Assembly: GCF_017183135.1 (NCBI RefSeq)
Contig: NZ_JADDXW010000007.1
Coordinates: forward strand, 124,001-188,000
Reading direction: 5' to 3'
Length of the DNA stretch: 64,000 bases
Source: Aurantimonas marina
Lineage (GTDB): Bacteria > Pseudomonadota > Alphaproteobacteria > Rhizobiales > Rhizobiaceae
Shown here one piece after another: positions 8,129 through 16,999 of the stretch (position 1 is the first letter of the stretch; every line of letters starts with the position of its first letter). The notes beneath the pieces were generated by a model. It searched no databases, was not told the DNA's origin, and saw only the letters and a list, made by a program, of their open reading frames with translations. A program made the translations under genes and the position numbers.

Positions 8129-9382
8129 ATGAAAGCCCGGCCTCCGCGCGTCCTCATCTATAGTCACGACACGTATGGGCTGGGGCATCTGCGCCGCTGC
8201 CGCGTCATCGCGCAGGCGCTGGTTGCCCACCGTCCCGATATCGCCATCCTGCTCGTCGCCGGTTCCCCGGTGGTCGGCTCGTTCAGCTTTCCGCCGCAGG
8301 TGGATTTCATCCGCGTGCCGGGGGTCGTCAAGCTCGGCGCGGACAATTACGCGCCCTCCAATCCCGGCCTGTCGATCGAGGATCTCACCGAAATCCGCAG
8401 CGCCGTCATCAAGAAGACGGCGGAGATTTTCGACCCCGACATCTTTCTGGTGGACAAGGAGCCGCTGGGCATGCGCGGCGAGGTGGAGGCTTCGCTACGC
8501 CATCTGAAAGCCACCGGCGCGCGCCTCGTCCTCGGCTTGCGCGACATCATGGACGAGCCGTCCCGGCTGGTCGAGGAATGGACCCGCAAGGATGCCTTCG
8601 TCGCTCTCGAGGAGTTCTACGACGACATCTGGATCTATGGTCTGCCGCAGATCTGCGATCCGCTGGAGGGCATCGGCGTGTCGGAAAGGGTGCGTCAGAA
8701 GGCGGTATTCACCGGCTATCTGCACAGGGCGGACGAGCCGTCCGGCGCCCTGCCCGATCGTATCCGGATCGGCGAGAGACCCTTTGTCCTCGTCACCACC
8801 GGCGGCGGCGGCGACGGGACGATGCTGGTCGACTGGGTCCTGCGCGCCTATGAAAGCGACCCCGCGATCGGGGTTCGTGCCAAGATCGTCCTCGGCCCCT
8901 TCATGGAGCCGGGCTTCCAGGCGGATTTCCAGCGTCGGGCGGCAAAGCTCCACAGCGTCGACGTGATCACCTTCGCGGCCAGTATCGAGCCGCTGTTCGA
9001 GCGGGCCGAAGGCGTCGTCGCCATGGGCGGCTACAACACCTTTTGCGAGATTCTGTCCTTCGACAAACCGGCCGTCGTCGTGCCGCGCCGGCAGCCGCGG
9101 CTCGAGCAATATATCCGTGCTTCCCAGGCCGAGAATCTGGGCCTGTTGACGATGCTGCTCGACGACCGCCTCGACGACGCGTCGGCGATGGCGGACGCCA
9201 TCCGGGCGCTGCCGGGACAGGCCAGGCCAAAATCCGCGGCAATTCCCGGCATTCTCGACGGGCTGAAAACGGTCTGCGAGAGGGCCGACGCGTATATCGC
9301 CGCCGGTCGGACGGAGAAGGACGACGCCTACGACTGGAAGGGTGCGAGGCTGCGTCCGATCTCCAAGGCCGGGATGGCATGA
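8129..9382 (+). CDS. MurG-like glycosyltransferase (first of a trio)
   Basis: The 417-residue protein has an N-terminal Rossmann domain opening with LIYSHDTYGLGHLRRC, the G-x-G-H-x-R signature of MurG/GT28-type (GT-B fold) transferases. The C-terminal donor-binding half includes VTTGGGGDG, VVAMGGYNTFCE and VVVPRRQPRLEQYIRA, in the places where MurG binds the UDP-sugar. No membrane segment is seen. AGGAG lies 8 bases before the ATG. Its stop overlaps the start of the next gene (ATGA), giving a three-gene glycosyltransferase unit up to 11693. Acceptor and sugar are unknown. Confidence 0.85.
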   Translation: MKARPPRVLIYSHDTYGLGHLRRCRVIAQALVAHRPDIAILLVAGSPVVGSFSFPPQVDFIRVPGVVKLGADNYAPSNPGLSIEDLTEIRSAVIKKTAEIFDPDIFLVDKEPLGMRGEVEASLRHLKATGARLVLGLRDIMDEPSRLVEEWTRKDAFVALEEFYDDIWIYGLPQICDPLEGIGVSERVRQKAVFTGYLHRADEPSGALPDRIRIGERPFVLVTTGGGGDGTMLVDWVLRAYESDPAIGVRAKIVLGPFMEPGFQADFQRRAAKLHSVDVITFAASIEPLFERAEGVVAMGGYNTFCEILSFDKPAVVVPRRQPRLEQYIRASQAENLGLLTMLLDDRLDDASAMADAIRALPGQARPKSAAIPGILDGLKTVCERADAYIAAGRTEKDDAYDWKGARLRPISKAGMA

Positions 9383-10536
9383 GGATCGCATTCTATGCGC
9401 CGATGAAATCACCGCGCGATTCGCATCCATCCGGGGATCGCACCGTGGCGCGTGGCCTCGTCGAGGCGTTGCGGCTTGCCGGACACGATGTCGTGGTGCC
9501 TTCCGATTTTCGCAGCTACGATCGGGGCGACCCGTTGCGGCAGGCCCGCATCGAACGGCTCGGCCGGCGGCTCGGCGACCGAGTCATGCGTCGGAATGAC
9601 GGCCGCGCGCCGATCGACTTCTGGTTCACCTACCATCTCTATCACAAGGCCCCGGACTGGCTGGGGCCACGCGTCGCCACGGATCTCGGCATTCCCTATG
9701 CGGTCGCCGAGGCGTCGGTGGCCGAGAAGCGCAAGGGCGGGGCCTGGCACAGGGGGTATGAGGCGAGCCTTGTGGCGCTGGCGCGAGCCGACCTCGTTGT
9801 CGGTCTCAATGCGACCGATCGGCCCGGCGTGCTGTCCCGGATGCGGCCGGAGGCGCGCTATCTGGAGCTCGCGCCATTCCTCGATATCAGGCCCTATGCC
9901 GAGGCAGTGGCGAACCGGGAGACCACGCGGGCGCGGCTCGCAGCGCGCCACGGCCTCGCCGGCGACCGTCCCTGGCTGCTCACCGTCGCGATGATGCGCC
10001 AGGACCAGAAGCTCGTCTCGTACCGCTTGCTCGCCAAGGCTCTGCAATCGCCCGGCGATGCCCAGTTTCATCTGATCGTCGTCGGTGCCGGACCGGCGGA
10101 GGAACAAGTGCGCGAGGCCTTCGCCGCGCTCGGTTCCCGTGTCACCTTTCACGGCGCGGCCGACCCTGCCGAGATGCCGGCCCTTTATGCCGCGGCCGAC
10201 CTCTATGTCTGGCCGGCCATCAAGGAATCCTGGAGCATGGCCTTTCTTGAGGCACAGGCTGCGGGCGTGCCCGTTGTCGCCGGCCGCAGCGGCGGCGTTC
10301 CAGGCGTTGTCGCGGACGGAGTGACCGGATGCATCGCCCCGGAAGGGGACGCCTCTGGCTTTGCCGACGGCGTTCGGCGTCTGCTCGATCCAGCCGTGCG
10401 AGAGCGAATGGGCCGCGCCGCTCGGCAGCGCATGCTCGCGCACCACGACCTCGCCGTGGCGTCGAAGACGCTCGATGACGCGCTGGGAGAAACGCTCGCC
10501 CGCAACCGGCCCGGGCCCTTACGAAAGATGATGTGA
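9379..10536 (+). CDS. Glycosyltransferase family 4 protein
   Basis: A 385-residue GT-B glycosyltransferase. The ATG at 9379 overlaps the previous stop (ATGA) and opens MRIAFYAPMKSPRDSHPSGD, a typical GT4 N-terminus; the frame is open further upstream but that part has no family character. The donor half contains LTVAMMRQDQKLVSYRLLAKAL, VVGAGPAEE, YAAADLYVWPAIKESWSMAF and EAQAAGVPVVAG, the usual E-x7-E region binding the nucleotide-sugar. It lies between two MurG-like genes, translationally coupled to both, so the three probably act in sequence on one glycan. Confidence 0.88.
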   Translation: MRIAFYAPMKSPRDSHPSGDRTVARGLVEALRLAGHDVVVPSDFRSYDRGDPLRQARIERLGRRLGDRVMRRNDGRAPIDFWFTYHLYHKAPDWLGPRVATDLGIPYAVAEASVAEKRKGGAWHRGYEASLVALARADLVVGLNATDRPGVLSRMRPEARYLELAPFLDIRPYAEAVANRETTRARLAARHGLAGDRPWLLTVAMMRQDQKLVSYRLLAKALQSPGDAQFHLIVVGAGPAEEQVREAFAALGSRVTFHGAADPAEMPALYAAADLYVWPAIKESWSMAFLEAQAAGVPVVAGRSGGVPGVVADGVTGCIAPEGDASGFADGVRRLLDPAVRERMGRAARQRMLAHHDLAVASKTLDDALGETLARNRPGPLRKMM

Positions 10537-11693
10537 TGCGGGTTCTCTTTCACGTGCAGCATCTTCTGGGCGTCGGGCATCTGCGGCGCGGCGAGCTTCT
10601 CGCCAACGCCATGGCCGGGCGCGGCATGGCGGTGACCATCGCGCTCGGCGGCATGCCGGTGCCCGAAATGCCCTTTGCTGGCGCCGATGTCGTGCAACTG
10701 CCTGCGACCAAGCTGAAGGGCGCCGATTTCAAGGTGCTCTACGACGCCGACGGCAAGCCGGTGACGGATGCCTGGCGCGTGGCGCGGCGTGACGCGCTGT
10801 TGCATCTTTACGAAGAAATCCGGCCCGATATCGTCCTCCTGGAGATGTATCCCTTTGGGCGCTGGCGCTTCGGTTTCGAGCTCCTGCCGCTGCTCGAACG
10901 CGCCGCCCGCGACAAGCCGCGGGTCAAATGCGTCACCTCGGTGCGCGATATATTGGTCGCGACCAAGCATCCCGAACGGGCCGAGAAGGGCGCGGCGATC
11001 GCGCGCGCGCATCTGGACGCCGTGCTCGTCCATTCCGATCCCACGCTCTTCGCCTTCGAGGAGACCTATCCGCATGCGGAGGAACTCGCCGATCTCATTG
11101 GCTATACCGGCTACGTGACCGAGCCGGCCGAGCGGGTTCCCGGAGCCTCGAATGGCGAAGTGATCGTCTCGGCCGGTGGCGGAGCGGCCGCCGGTGGCCT
11201 GATGCGGGCCGCCATGGCTGCCCGTCCGTTGACGCCCCTTGCCGACCGGGTCTGGCGTTTCTTCACCGGGCCGCGCTTTCCCGCCGAGGCCTTCGAGGAA
11301 TTGTCCGCGATGGCGGACGAGCGGACCGTCGTCGCTCGTTTCGCGCCGAATTTCCAGGAACTGCTCGACGGCTGCGCCCTGTCGATTTCGCAGGCCGGCT
11401 ACAACACGGTGATGAATCTCCTGCGGGCCGAGGCGCCCGCCGTGGTGGTGCCCTATGACGAGGGCGAGGAGACCGAGCAATGGCACCGCTCGCAGCGCAT
11501 GCGGGACATGGGGTTCCTGTCCGTCGTCAAGGCGTCCGAACTCTCCCCGCCGACGATGGCGGCGGCGATCGCCGAGGCGCTGGAGCGACCAGCCGCCAAA
11601 CGTCCGTCGATCGATCTCGATGGCGCGGAGCATGCGGCACGGATGATCGAGGCGCTTGGCAAAGGCGATGATCGCAGCGGGATGACCCGGTAG
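10536..11693 (+). CDS. MurG-like glycosyltransferase (third of the trio)
   Basis: The 385-residue product begins MRVLFHVQHLLGVGHLRRGE, with the same G-x-G-H-x-R signature as the gene at 8129, and has the donor-site segments SAGGGAAAGG, ISQAGYNTVMNLL and VVVPYDEGEETEQWHRS. ATG 10536 overlaps the previous TGA (TGATG); an in-frame GTG three bases earlier is possible. The two MurG-like proteins of this group are related in layout but far from identical, suggesting two steps rather than a recent duplication. There is no signal peptide or membrane helix. Confidence 0.85.
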   Translation: MRVLFHVQHLLGVGHLRRGELLANAMAGRGMAVTIALGGMPVPEMPFAGADVVQLPATKLKGADFKVLYDADGKPVTDAWRVARRDALLHLYEEIRPDIVLLEMYPFGRWRFGFELLPLLERAARDKPRVKCVTSVRDILVATKHPERAEKGAAIARAHLDAVLVHSDPTLFAFEETYPHAEELADLIGYTGYVTEPAERVPGASNGEVIVSAGGGAAAGGLMRAAMAARPLTPLADRVWRFFTGPRFPAEAFEELSAMADERTVVARFAPNFQELLDGCALSISQAGYNTVMNLLRAEAPAVVVPYDEGEETEQWHRSQRMRDMGFLSVVKASELSPPTMAAAIAEALERPAAKRPSIDLDGAEHAARMIEALGKGDDRSGMTR

Positions 11694-11768
11694 ATGGCCT
11701 CCATGCGATCGAGAAATTGCATGACTTCGGCTGCGGGATCATGGTGCAATCGATTCGATGGCCACTCT

Positions 11769-11805
11769 GCCTCCCGCCGGGAAGTGGCGGGAGGCGCATA
11801 GGAGG
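11769..11805 (+). promoter_or_regulatory. 10-bp hairpin immediately before an AGGAGG ribosome binding site
   Basis: GCCTCCCGCC (11769-11778), a 7-base loop and GGCGGGAGGC (11786-11795) form a perfect stem. The ribosome binding site AGGAGG lies at 11800-11805, six bases before the GTG at 11812. The upper arm includes CCTCCC, which could alternatively pair with AGGAGG. A role in translation control of the double-ATPase gene is possible. No T-run follows, so it is not a canonical terminator for the upstream operon. Confidence 0.5.
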
Positions 11806-11811
11806 ATGGGC

Positions 11812-13770
11812 GTGGCGAGCGAGACGGCGATACTGGAACGCCCCATGTCGGATAGTCTGGAAACCAGCCCGTGCGACGCCTCCGCGCTTCTGTCAATCGA
11901 ATCCCTGTCGGTCGAGTTCCGTTCGATGGCCGGCATGGTAAGGGCGGTCAACGGCCTGTCGATGACGATTGGCGCCGGGCAAACCGTCGCGCTGGTCGGG
12001 GAATCCGGTTCCGGCAAGACCGTAACCTCGCAGGCGATCCTTGGAATCTTGCCGAAGGGCGCCCTGATCACCGGCGGCCAGATCCTATTCCGCGACCCTC
12101 TGCAGGGCGTCGTCGATCTCGCGGGCCTATCGCCGAGGAGTTCTCGCTTTCGGGCGATCCGCGGCCAATCCATCTCCATCGTCTTTCAGGAGCCGATGAC
12201 CTCCTTCTCGCCGCTCCATACGCTCGGCGACCAGATCGGCGAAGTGCTCGAAGTGCACGGGCGCGGCAGCGGCGCGGAAGTCCGCGAGCGCACGATCGAG
12301 ACGCTACGGCTGGTGCGGTTTCCCGAACCGGAGCGGGCGCTGAAATCCTACCCGTTCGAATTGTCGGGCGGGCTACGGCAACGGGCGATGATCGCGATGG
12401 CGCTGATCTGCAAGCCGGCGCTGCTGATCGCCGACGAGCCTACGACCGCCCTCGACGTCACCTTGCAGGCCCAGATTCTCAAGCTCCTGCGCGACATGCA
12501 GGCCGAACTCGGCATGGCCGTTTTGCTGATCACCCACGATCTCGGCGTGGTCGCCAATCTTGCCGAGGAAGTGGTCGTCATGCACCACGGCAAGGTCATG
12601 GAGTCCGGTTCCGCGACGGCGATTTTCGCGCGCCCGCAGCACCCCTATCTGATTTCGCTGATGAAGGCGGTTCCCGATCTCGACCGGGAAGAGGCGCCAC
12701 GCCTCAAGCCGATCCGCGAGATCAAGGTCGATGCCGAGGCACTGTTCACGCGGGAATCGGTGGGCGTGCCCGGCGAAGCGCTGCTTGAACTCAAGGGGCT
12801 CGGCAAGAGCTTTTCCCGGCGTGGCGACAAACGTCTTTTCTCGCGGGCGCCAACGCCGGGTGTGCATGCGCTCAAGGATGTGTCCTTGACCGTTCGCCGC
12901 GGCGAGTGTCTCGGTCTCGTCGGCGAATCCGGTTCCGGCAAGACGACGCTGGCGCGCGCCATCATGCGTGCCGTGACGGTGGATTCCGGTTCGATGGTGT
13001 TCAACACCCAGTCCGGGCCTGTCGACCTCGTTAACGCCGACCGCGCTGAACTTTTCGCGGTTCGCAACTGCCTGCAATATGTCTTCCAGGATCCGTTCTC
13101 CTCGCTCGATCCGCGCATGACCGTCGGCGCGATCCTGGCCGAACCGTTCGAGATCCATCGCAAGAGCGGCGGGTCCGAGAAGCAGGCGCGGATCGAGCGG
13201 CTGTTGGCAGCGGTGGGACTGGAAGCGCAATACGCCAATCGCTATCCGCACAGCTTCTCCGGCGGCCAGCGCCAGCGGATCGGCATCGCGCGGGCCCTAG
13301 CTTTGCAACCGGAATTGCTCATCTGCGACGAACCGGTAGCCGCTCTCGACGTTTCGGTTCAGGCGCAGATTCTCAACCTGTTGAAGGACCTGCAGCGCCT
13401 CTGTGGGCTCACCTACCTGTTCATCTCCCACAATCTGGCGGTCGTGAATTACGTCGCCGATCGTATCGCAGTGATGTGCGACGGCGAGATCGTCGAGCTC
13501 GCGCCGCGCCGGGAGTTGTTTCGTGCGCCGCTGCATCCCTACACGCAGATGCTCATGCAAGCGGTGCCGCATGCGGATCCCTCGCGGCCGCTCGACTTCG
13601 CCCGTATCCCCTCGGCCGGCGAGTCCGGCCGGCGCGAATGGCCGGAGCCGTTCACCGTTGTCGAGGGGATCGAACGGCCGCTGCTGGAGGCCCGGCCGGA
13701 TCATTTCGTGCGTGCGGCCAATCTCGAATTCCTGACCGCCATGTCCGCCGCCCCGCCAACGGCAGGCTGA
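11812..13770 (+). CDS. Oligopeptide-type ABC transporter, fused double ATP-binding protein
   Basis: About 652 residues form two complete Opp/Dpp-type ATPase domains in one chain, like YejF or GsiA. Each half has Walker A GESGSGKT, a signature (LSGGLRQ, then FSGGQRQR) and an intact Walker B ([12 protein letters not shown] and [12 protein letters not shown]), with an oligopeptide-transporter tail after each ([25 protein letters not shown]). I place the start at GTG 11812 because AGGAGG is six bases upstream; ATG 11758, 11806 and 11845 are alternatives. No permease gene adjoins it; the matching permeases and binding protein are on the other strand at 19093-23221. The next gene starts 1 bp after its stop. 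Confidence 0.9.
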   Translation: MASETAILERPMSDSLETSPCDASALLSIESLSVEFRSMAGMVRAVNGLSMTIGAGQTVALVGESGSGKTVTSQAILGILPKGALITGGQILFRDPLQGVVDLAGLSPRSSRFRAIRGQSISIVFQEPMTSFSPLHTLGDQIGEVLEVHGRGSGAEVRERTIETLRLVRFPEPERALKSYPFELSGGLRQRAMIAMALICKPALLIADEPTTALDVTLQAQILKLLRDMQAELGMAVLLITHDLGVVANLAEEVVVMHHGKVMESGSATAIFARPQHPYLISLMKAVPDLDREEAPRLKPIREIKVDAEALFTRESVGVPGEALLELKGLGKSFSRRGDKRLFSRAPTPGVHALKDVSLTVRRGECLGLVGESGSGKTTLARAIMRAVTVDSGSMVFNTQSGPVDLVNADRAELFAVRNCLQYVFQDPFSSLDPRMTVGAILAEPFEIHRKSGGSEKQARIERLLAAVGLEAQYANRYPHSFSGGQRQRIGIARALALQPELLICDEPVAALDVSVQAQILNLLKDLQRLCGLTYLFISHNLAVVNYVADRIAVMCDGEIVELAPRRELFRAPLHPYTQMLMQAVPHADPSRPLDFARIPSAGESGRREWPEPFTVVEGIERPLLEARPDHFVRAANLEFLTAMSAAPPTAG

Positions 13771-13771
13771 G

Positions 13772-16477
13772 ATGGCGGTGCACGACAGCCTCGACGAAAG
13801 CGTCTTCCGCTACGTCTGGCGGCACACGCGCCGGCAACAGCTCTGGCTGTTCTTCGTTCTGCTGGTCTCGCTGCCGTTCTATTATCTGACGCTCGATCTG
13901 CCGAAACGCATCGTCAACGGCCCGATCCAGGGCGAATGGCAGCCAGGCAAGACCGAAACGATCTTCGAGGTAATCCTGCCGGTTCCGGACTTTCTCGGCG
14001 GCGGGACAGTCGCCCTGTTCGACGGGGTCGAATTCGACCGGTTCGGCGTTCTCGTCAGCCTCAGCCTGACTTTCCTGTTTTTCGTCGTCGTGAACGGGCT
14101 CTTCAAGTTCTATCTGTCGAACTACAAGGGCCAGCTCGGCGAGCGGCTGCTCCGCCGCCTGCGCTATCAACTGGTCGATCGGGTGCTGCGGTTTCCGACC
14201 GGCCGCTTCAAGCAAATCCGCGGGCCCGAGATCGCGTCGATGATCAAGGACGAGACCGAGCCAGTCGGCGGTTTCGGCGGTAGCGCGTTCGCCGATCCGG
14301 CGCTCCTGCTCAGTCAGGCGCTGACGGCTCTCGTTTTCATCTATCTGCAAAACATCTGGTTGGGCATGGTGGCGGGCGCCATCGTGCTCGTCCAGCTTAT
14401 CCTGATCCCTCAGATGCGCCGCCGCCTCATCGTTCTCGCCCGCGCACGCCAGTTGACGGCGCGGCTGCTGTCTGGCCGAATCGGCGAGATCGTCGAAAGC
14501 ATTCCCTCGATCCGCACCAACGATACTTCCAACTGGGAGCGCGCCGAACTCGGCAGCCGCCTCGGCAAGATCCTCTGGATTCGCTATGATTTCTTTCGGT
14601 GGAAGTTCCTCACCAACTTCGTCAACAATTTGCTCGCCCAGATCACGCCCTTCATCTTCTATCTCGTTGGCGGTTATTTCGTCATTGTCGGACGGCTCGA
14701 CATCGGGCAGCTCGTCGCGGTGATCGCGGCCTACAAGGATTTGCCCGGACCGCTCAAGGAACTGATTACCTGGGATCAATTCCGCGTCGACGTTCAGTCC
14801 AAATATTCGCAAATCCGCGAGCAGTTCGCGCTGGGAAATCTGCTCTCGCCGACAATCCATGCGGTATCTTATGAGGAACCACCGCGAATCGGCGGTGATA
14901 TCTCCATCGTCGGTTTGCGGATCGCCGACGATGCGGGCAACGACCTGTTGGAGCCGACGAGCTTGCGAGTTTCAGCGGGCGAGGCGCTTGCCGTCGTCGG
15001 ACCGGTCGGAGGCGGCGGCGAATACCTCGCCGAGGCGCTGGTCCGGCTGGTGGATGTTGCCGGAGGACGCATCAGTATCGACGGGCATGCCCTGGATGGC
15101 TTGCCGGATTCCTTCGTCGGGCGCCGCATCGCCTATGCGGAGGCCGGCCTCTACTTTCCCAGAATGTCGGTTCGCGAGGCGCTGGTCTACGGCCTGCGCC
15201 ACGCCCCGCTGATCCGCGAGAAACGGCGCGGACGCGAGGAGGCGATCCGGCTCGAGGAGGCGCGAAAGTCCGGCAATATCGACCTCGATATCCGGGACGA
15301 CTGGATCGACTACAAGGCGGCGGGTGTCGATGGGCCGGAGGCGTTGACGCAGCGTCTTGCCGAGGTGCTGGAGATTGCCGGGCTGGGGCTCGACATCTCG
15401 CGGCTCGGACTGCGCAACCGGCTGCCGTCCGACCTGCCGGATGAGGTGACCAAGCGTATCCTCCATGCGCGGCAGCATTTTCGCGCCTGTCTCTCGGAGG
15501 GCGGCGACGAGGAGTATTTCGAGTCTTTCCACGCGGAGCGCTATTCCGACTACGCCACGCTGTTCGAAAATCTCGTCTTCGGAATTGCCCTCTCCGAGGC
15601 CATAGAGGGGACCCCGCTTGCCGCGCGGCCGCAGATGCGAGCGGTTCTCAAGCAAACTGGGCTCGATCGGACACTGTTCGACATGGGCCGGCAGATCGCC
15701 GAGACCCTTATCGAGATTTTCGGGGACCTTTCTCCCGACAATCCGCTGATGGACAGTGTCGACCTGATCTCGCCCGACGACGTCGATCTTTACCGTTCCA
15801 CGCTTCGCCGTGTCGCTGGGGGCGGCCAGGTGTCGGACGAGGACCGCTGCGCCCTGCAGGAACTCGCCTTCGGCTATATCGAACCGCGCCATCGCATGGG
15901 CCTCCTCGACGAGGACATCAAGGCGGTGGTTCTTCGCGGCCGGGACCGGTTCCGTGAAGGCCTCGATCCGGACCTGGCCCAGGCTGTCTCCCTCCATTCG
16001 CCCGAATCGGTCAACCACGCGGCGAGCTTCCAGGACAACGTTCTGTTCGGCCGCGTCGTCGACCGCTACGCCGAAGCTTCGACGCGGATCAACGAAGTGC
16101 TGCTGGAGACGCTGCGCGAGACCGGTCTGTCCGACGTGGTATTCGAGATCGGGCTCGATTTCGACATGGGTAGTGGCGCCAAGCGTCTGTCCTCCGGCCA
16201 GCAGCAGAAGCTGGCGTTGGCTAGAGCGCTGCTCAAGCGCGCCGACCTGTTCGTCCTCAACCGGCCGATTTCCACCCTTGACGGCGACAGCCAGCGGGCG
16301 ACAATTGAGCGGGTCCTTGCATCGCGCGAGACTCTCGGTGCTGAACGGCAGACGATTTTCTGGGTCTTGAGTCATGCCGAGCATGCGGAACTGTTCGATC
16401 GGACGGTCGAATTCCGGGACGGCCGGATGACGACCTCGCAGCGCAAGGTCAGTCGCGCGATCGACGAGCCGGCCTGA
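13772..16477 (+). CDS. Exporter-like ABC protein with degenerate nucleotide-binding domain
   Basis: A 901-residue protein with an exporter-type membrane domain (hydrophobic segments near 20-40, 85-110, 170-215 and 285-325) and a C-terminal ABC domain. The ABC domain keeps the signature LSSGQ (806-810), the D-loop STLD and the switch histidine H868. Walker A, however, reads GPVGGGGEY (410-418), with the lysine replaced by G416 and Ser/Thr by E417. Walker B reads LFVLNRP, with Asp replaced by N830 and catalytic Glu by R831. About 395 residues separate Walker A from the signature, against roughly 100 normally, so an insertion of nearly 300 mainly charged, helical residues is present. ATP hydrolysis is unlikely. 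It begins 1 bp after the double ATPase and leads the cyclic-nucleotide gene group. Confidence 0.85.
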   Translation: MAVHDSLDESVFRYVWRHTRRQQLWLFFVLLVSLPFYYLTLDLPKRIVNGPIQGEWQPGKTETIFEVILPVPDFLGGGTVALFDGVEFDRFGVLVSLSLTFLFFVVVNGLFKFYLSNYKGQLGERLLRRLRYQLVDRVLRFPTGRFKQIRGPEIASMIKDETEPVGGFGGSAFADPALLLSQALTALVFIYLQNIWLGMVAGAIVLVQLILIPQMRRRLIVLARARQLTARLLSGRIGEIVESIPSIRTNDTSNWERAELGSRLGKILWIRYDFFRWKFLTNFVNNLLAQITPFIFYLVGGYFVIVGRLDIGQLVAVIAAYKDLPGPLKELITWDQFRVDVQSKYSQIREQFALGNLLSPTIHAVSYEEPPRIGGDISIVGLRIADDAGNDLLEPTSLRVSAGEALAVVGPVGGGGEYLAEALVRLVDVAGGRISIDGHALDGLPDSFVGRRIAYAEAGLYFPRMSVREALVYGLRHAPLIREKRRGREEAIRLEEARKSGNIDLDIRDDWIDYKAAGVDGPEALTQRLAEVLEIAGLGLDISRLGLRNRLPSDLPDEVTKRILHARQHFRACLSEGGDEEYFESFHAERYSDYATLFENLVFGIALSEAIEGTPLAARPQMRAVLKQTGLDRTLFDMGRQIAETLIEIFGDLSPDNPLMDSVDLISPDDVDLYRSTLRRVAGGGQVSDEDRCALQELAFGYIEPRHRMGLLDEDIKAVVLRGRDRFREGLDPDLAQAVSLHSPESVNHAASFQDNVLFGRVVDRYAEASTRINEVLLETLRETGLSDVVFEIGLDFDMGSGAKRLSSGQQQKLALARALLKRADLFVLNRPISTLDGDSQRATIERVLASRETLGAERQTIFWVLSHAEHAELFDRTVEFRDGRMTTSQRKVSRAIDEPA

Positions 16478-16525
16478 GGGGATACGGGTAACGATGATTC
16501 GGACGATTGCGGGCAGAGGGACGAC

Positions 16526-16999
16526 GTGACGCTTCTGAAATCCGAAATGGATCTTCTGCGGTCGGTCCCGATCTTCGCCGGCATCGAGCCGAGCCGGTTG
16601 AAGCTGATTGCCTTTACCGCCGATTCGATCGCCTACCGCGCCGGACAGGTGCTGGTCCGGCAGGGGCAGCCGGGAGACGCGGCTTATGTGCTGGTGGAGG
16701 GTGAGGCGGAGGTGTCGGTGGAGACGGAATCCGGTGACTATGTGGTCGCGACACTCGGATCCGGCGATGTCGTGGGCGAGATATCGATCCTTTGCGATTC
16801 TCCGCGAACGGCCACGGTGACCGCCAGCACCGACGTGTCGGCGCTGAGGGTGCGCAAGGATTCGTTCCTGCAGCTTCTGCGCCAGTTCCCGGAGATCGCG
16901 GCGGAGGTGATGCGCACCCTGGCTGAACGCCTGACCCACACCAACGAGGAACTCGTCCGGGCGCGCAATCTGGCAGCGTCACGGGATGACGACGCTTGA
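16526..16999 (+). CDS. Stand-alone cyclic-nucleotide-binding domain protein
   Basis: The 157-residue protein is a single CRP-type cyclic-nucleotide-binding domain (about 12-135) with no DNA-binding domain. The phosphate-binding cassette is intact: G84-E85 (VVGEISILCDSP) contacts ribose and R94 (PRTATVTA) the cyclic phosphate in known relatives, so it should bind cAMP or cGMP. The C-terminal helix (residues 118-150) could pack on a partner, as in regulatory subunits. The start is GTG at 16526, 48 bp after the ABC gene; its TGA overlaps the TTG start of the next gene. It probably senses the product of the cyclase encoded two genes downstream. Confidence 0.88.
   Translation: MTLLKSEMDLLRSVPIFAGIEPSRLKLIAFTADSIAYRAGQVLVRQGQPGDAAYVLVEGEAEVSVETESGDYVVATLGSGDVVGEISILCDSPRTATVTASTDVSALRVRKDSFLQLLRQFPEIAAEVMRTLAERLTHTNEELVRARNLAASRDDDA

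Noticed and set aside
6561-8132. 523-residue open frame on the plus strand opposite the membrane cyclase
   Set aside because: It is the antisense of a well-supported class III cyclase gene and its product is low-complexity and charged, typical of shadow frames in GC-rich DNA.
14972-16939. 655-residue open frame on the minus strand under the degenerate ABC gene
   Set aside because: No family motifs; the plus-strand frame carries a membrane domain, LSSGQ signature and D-loop, so the minus frame is a shadow.
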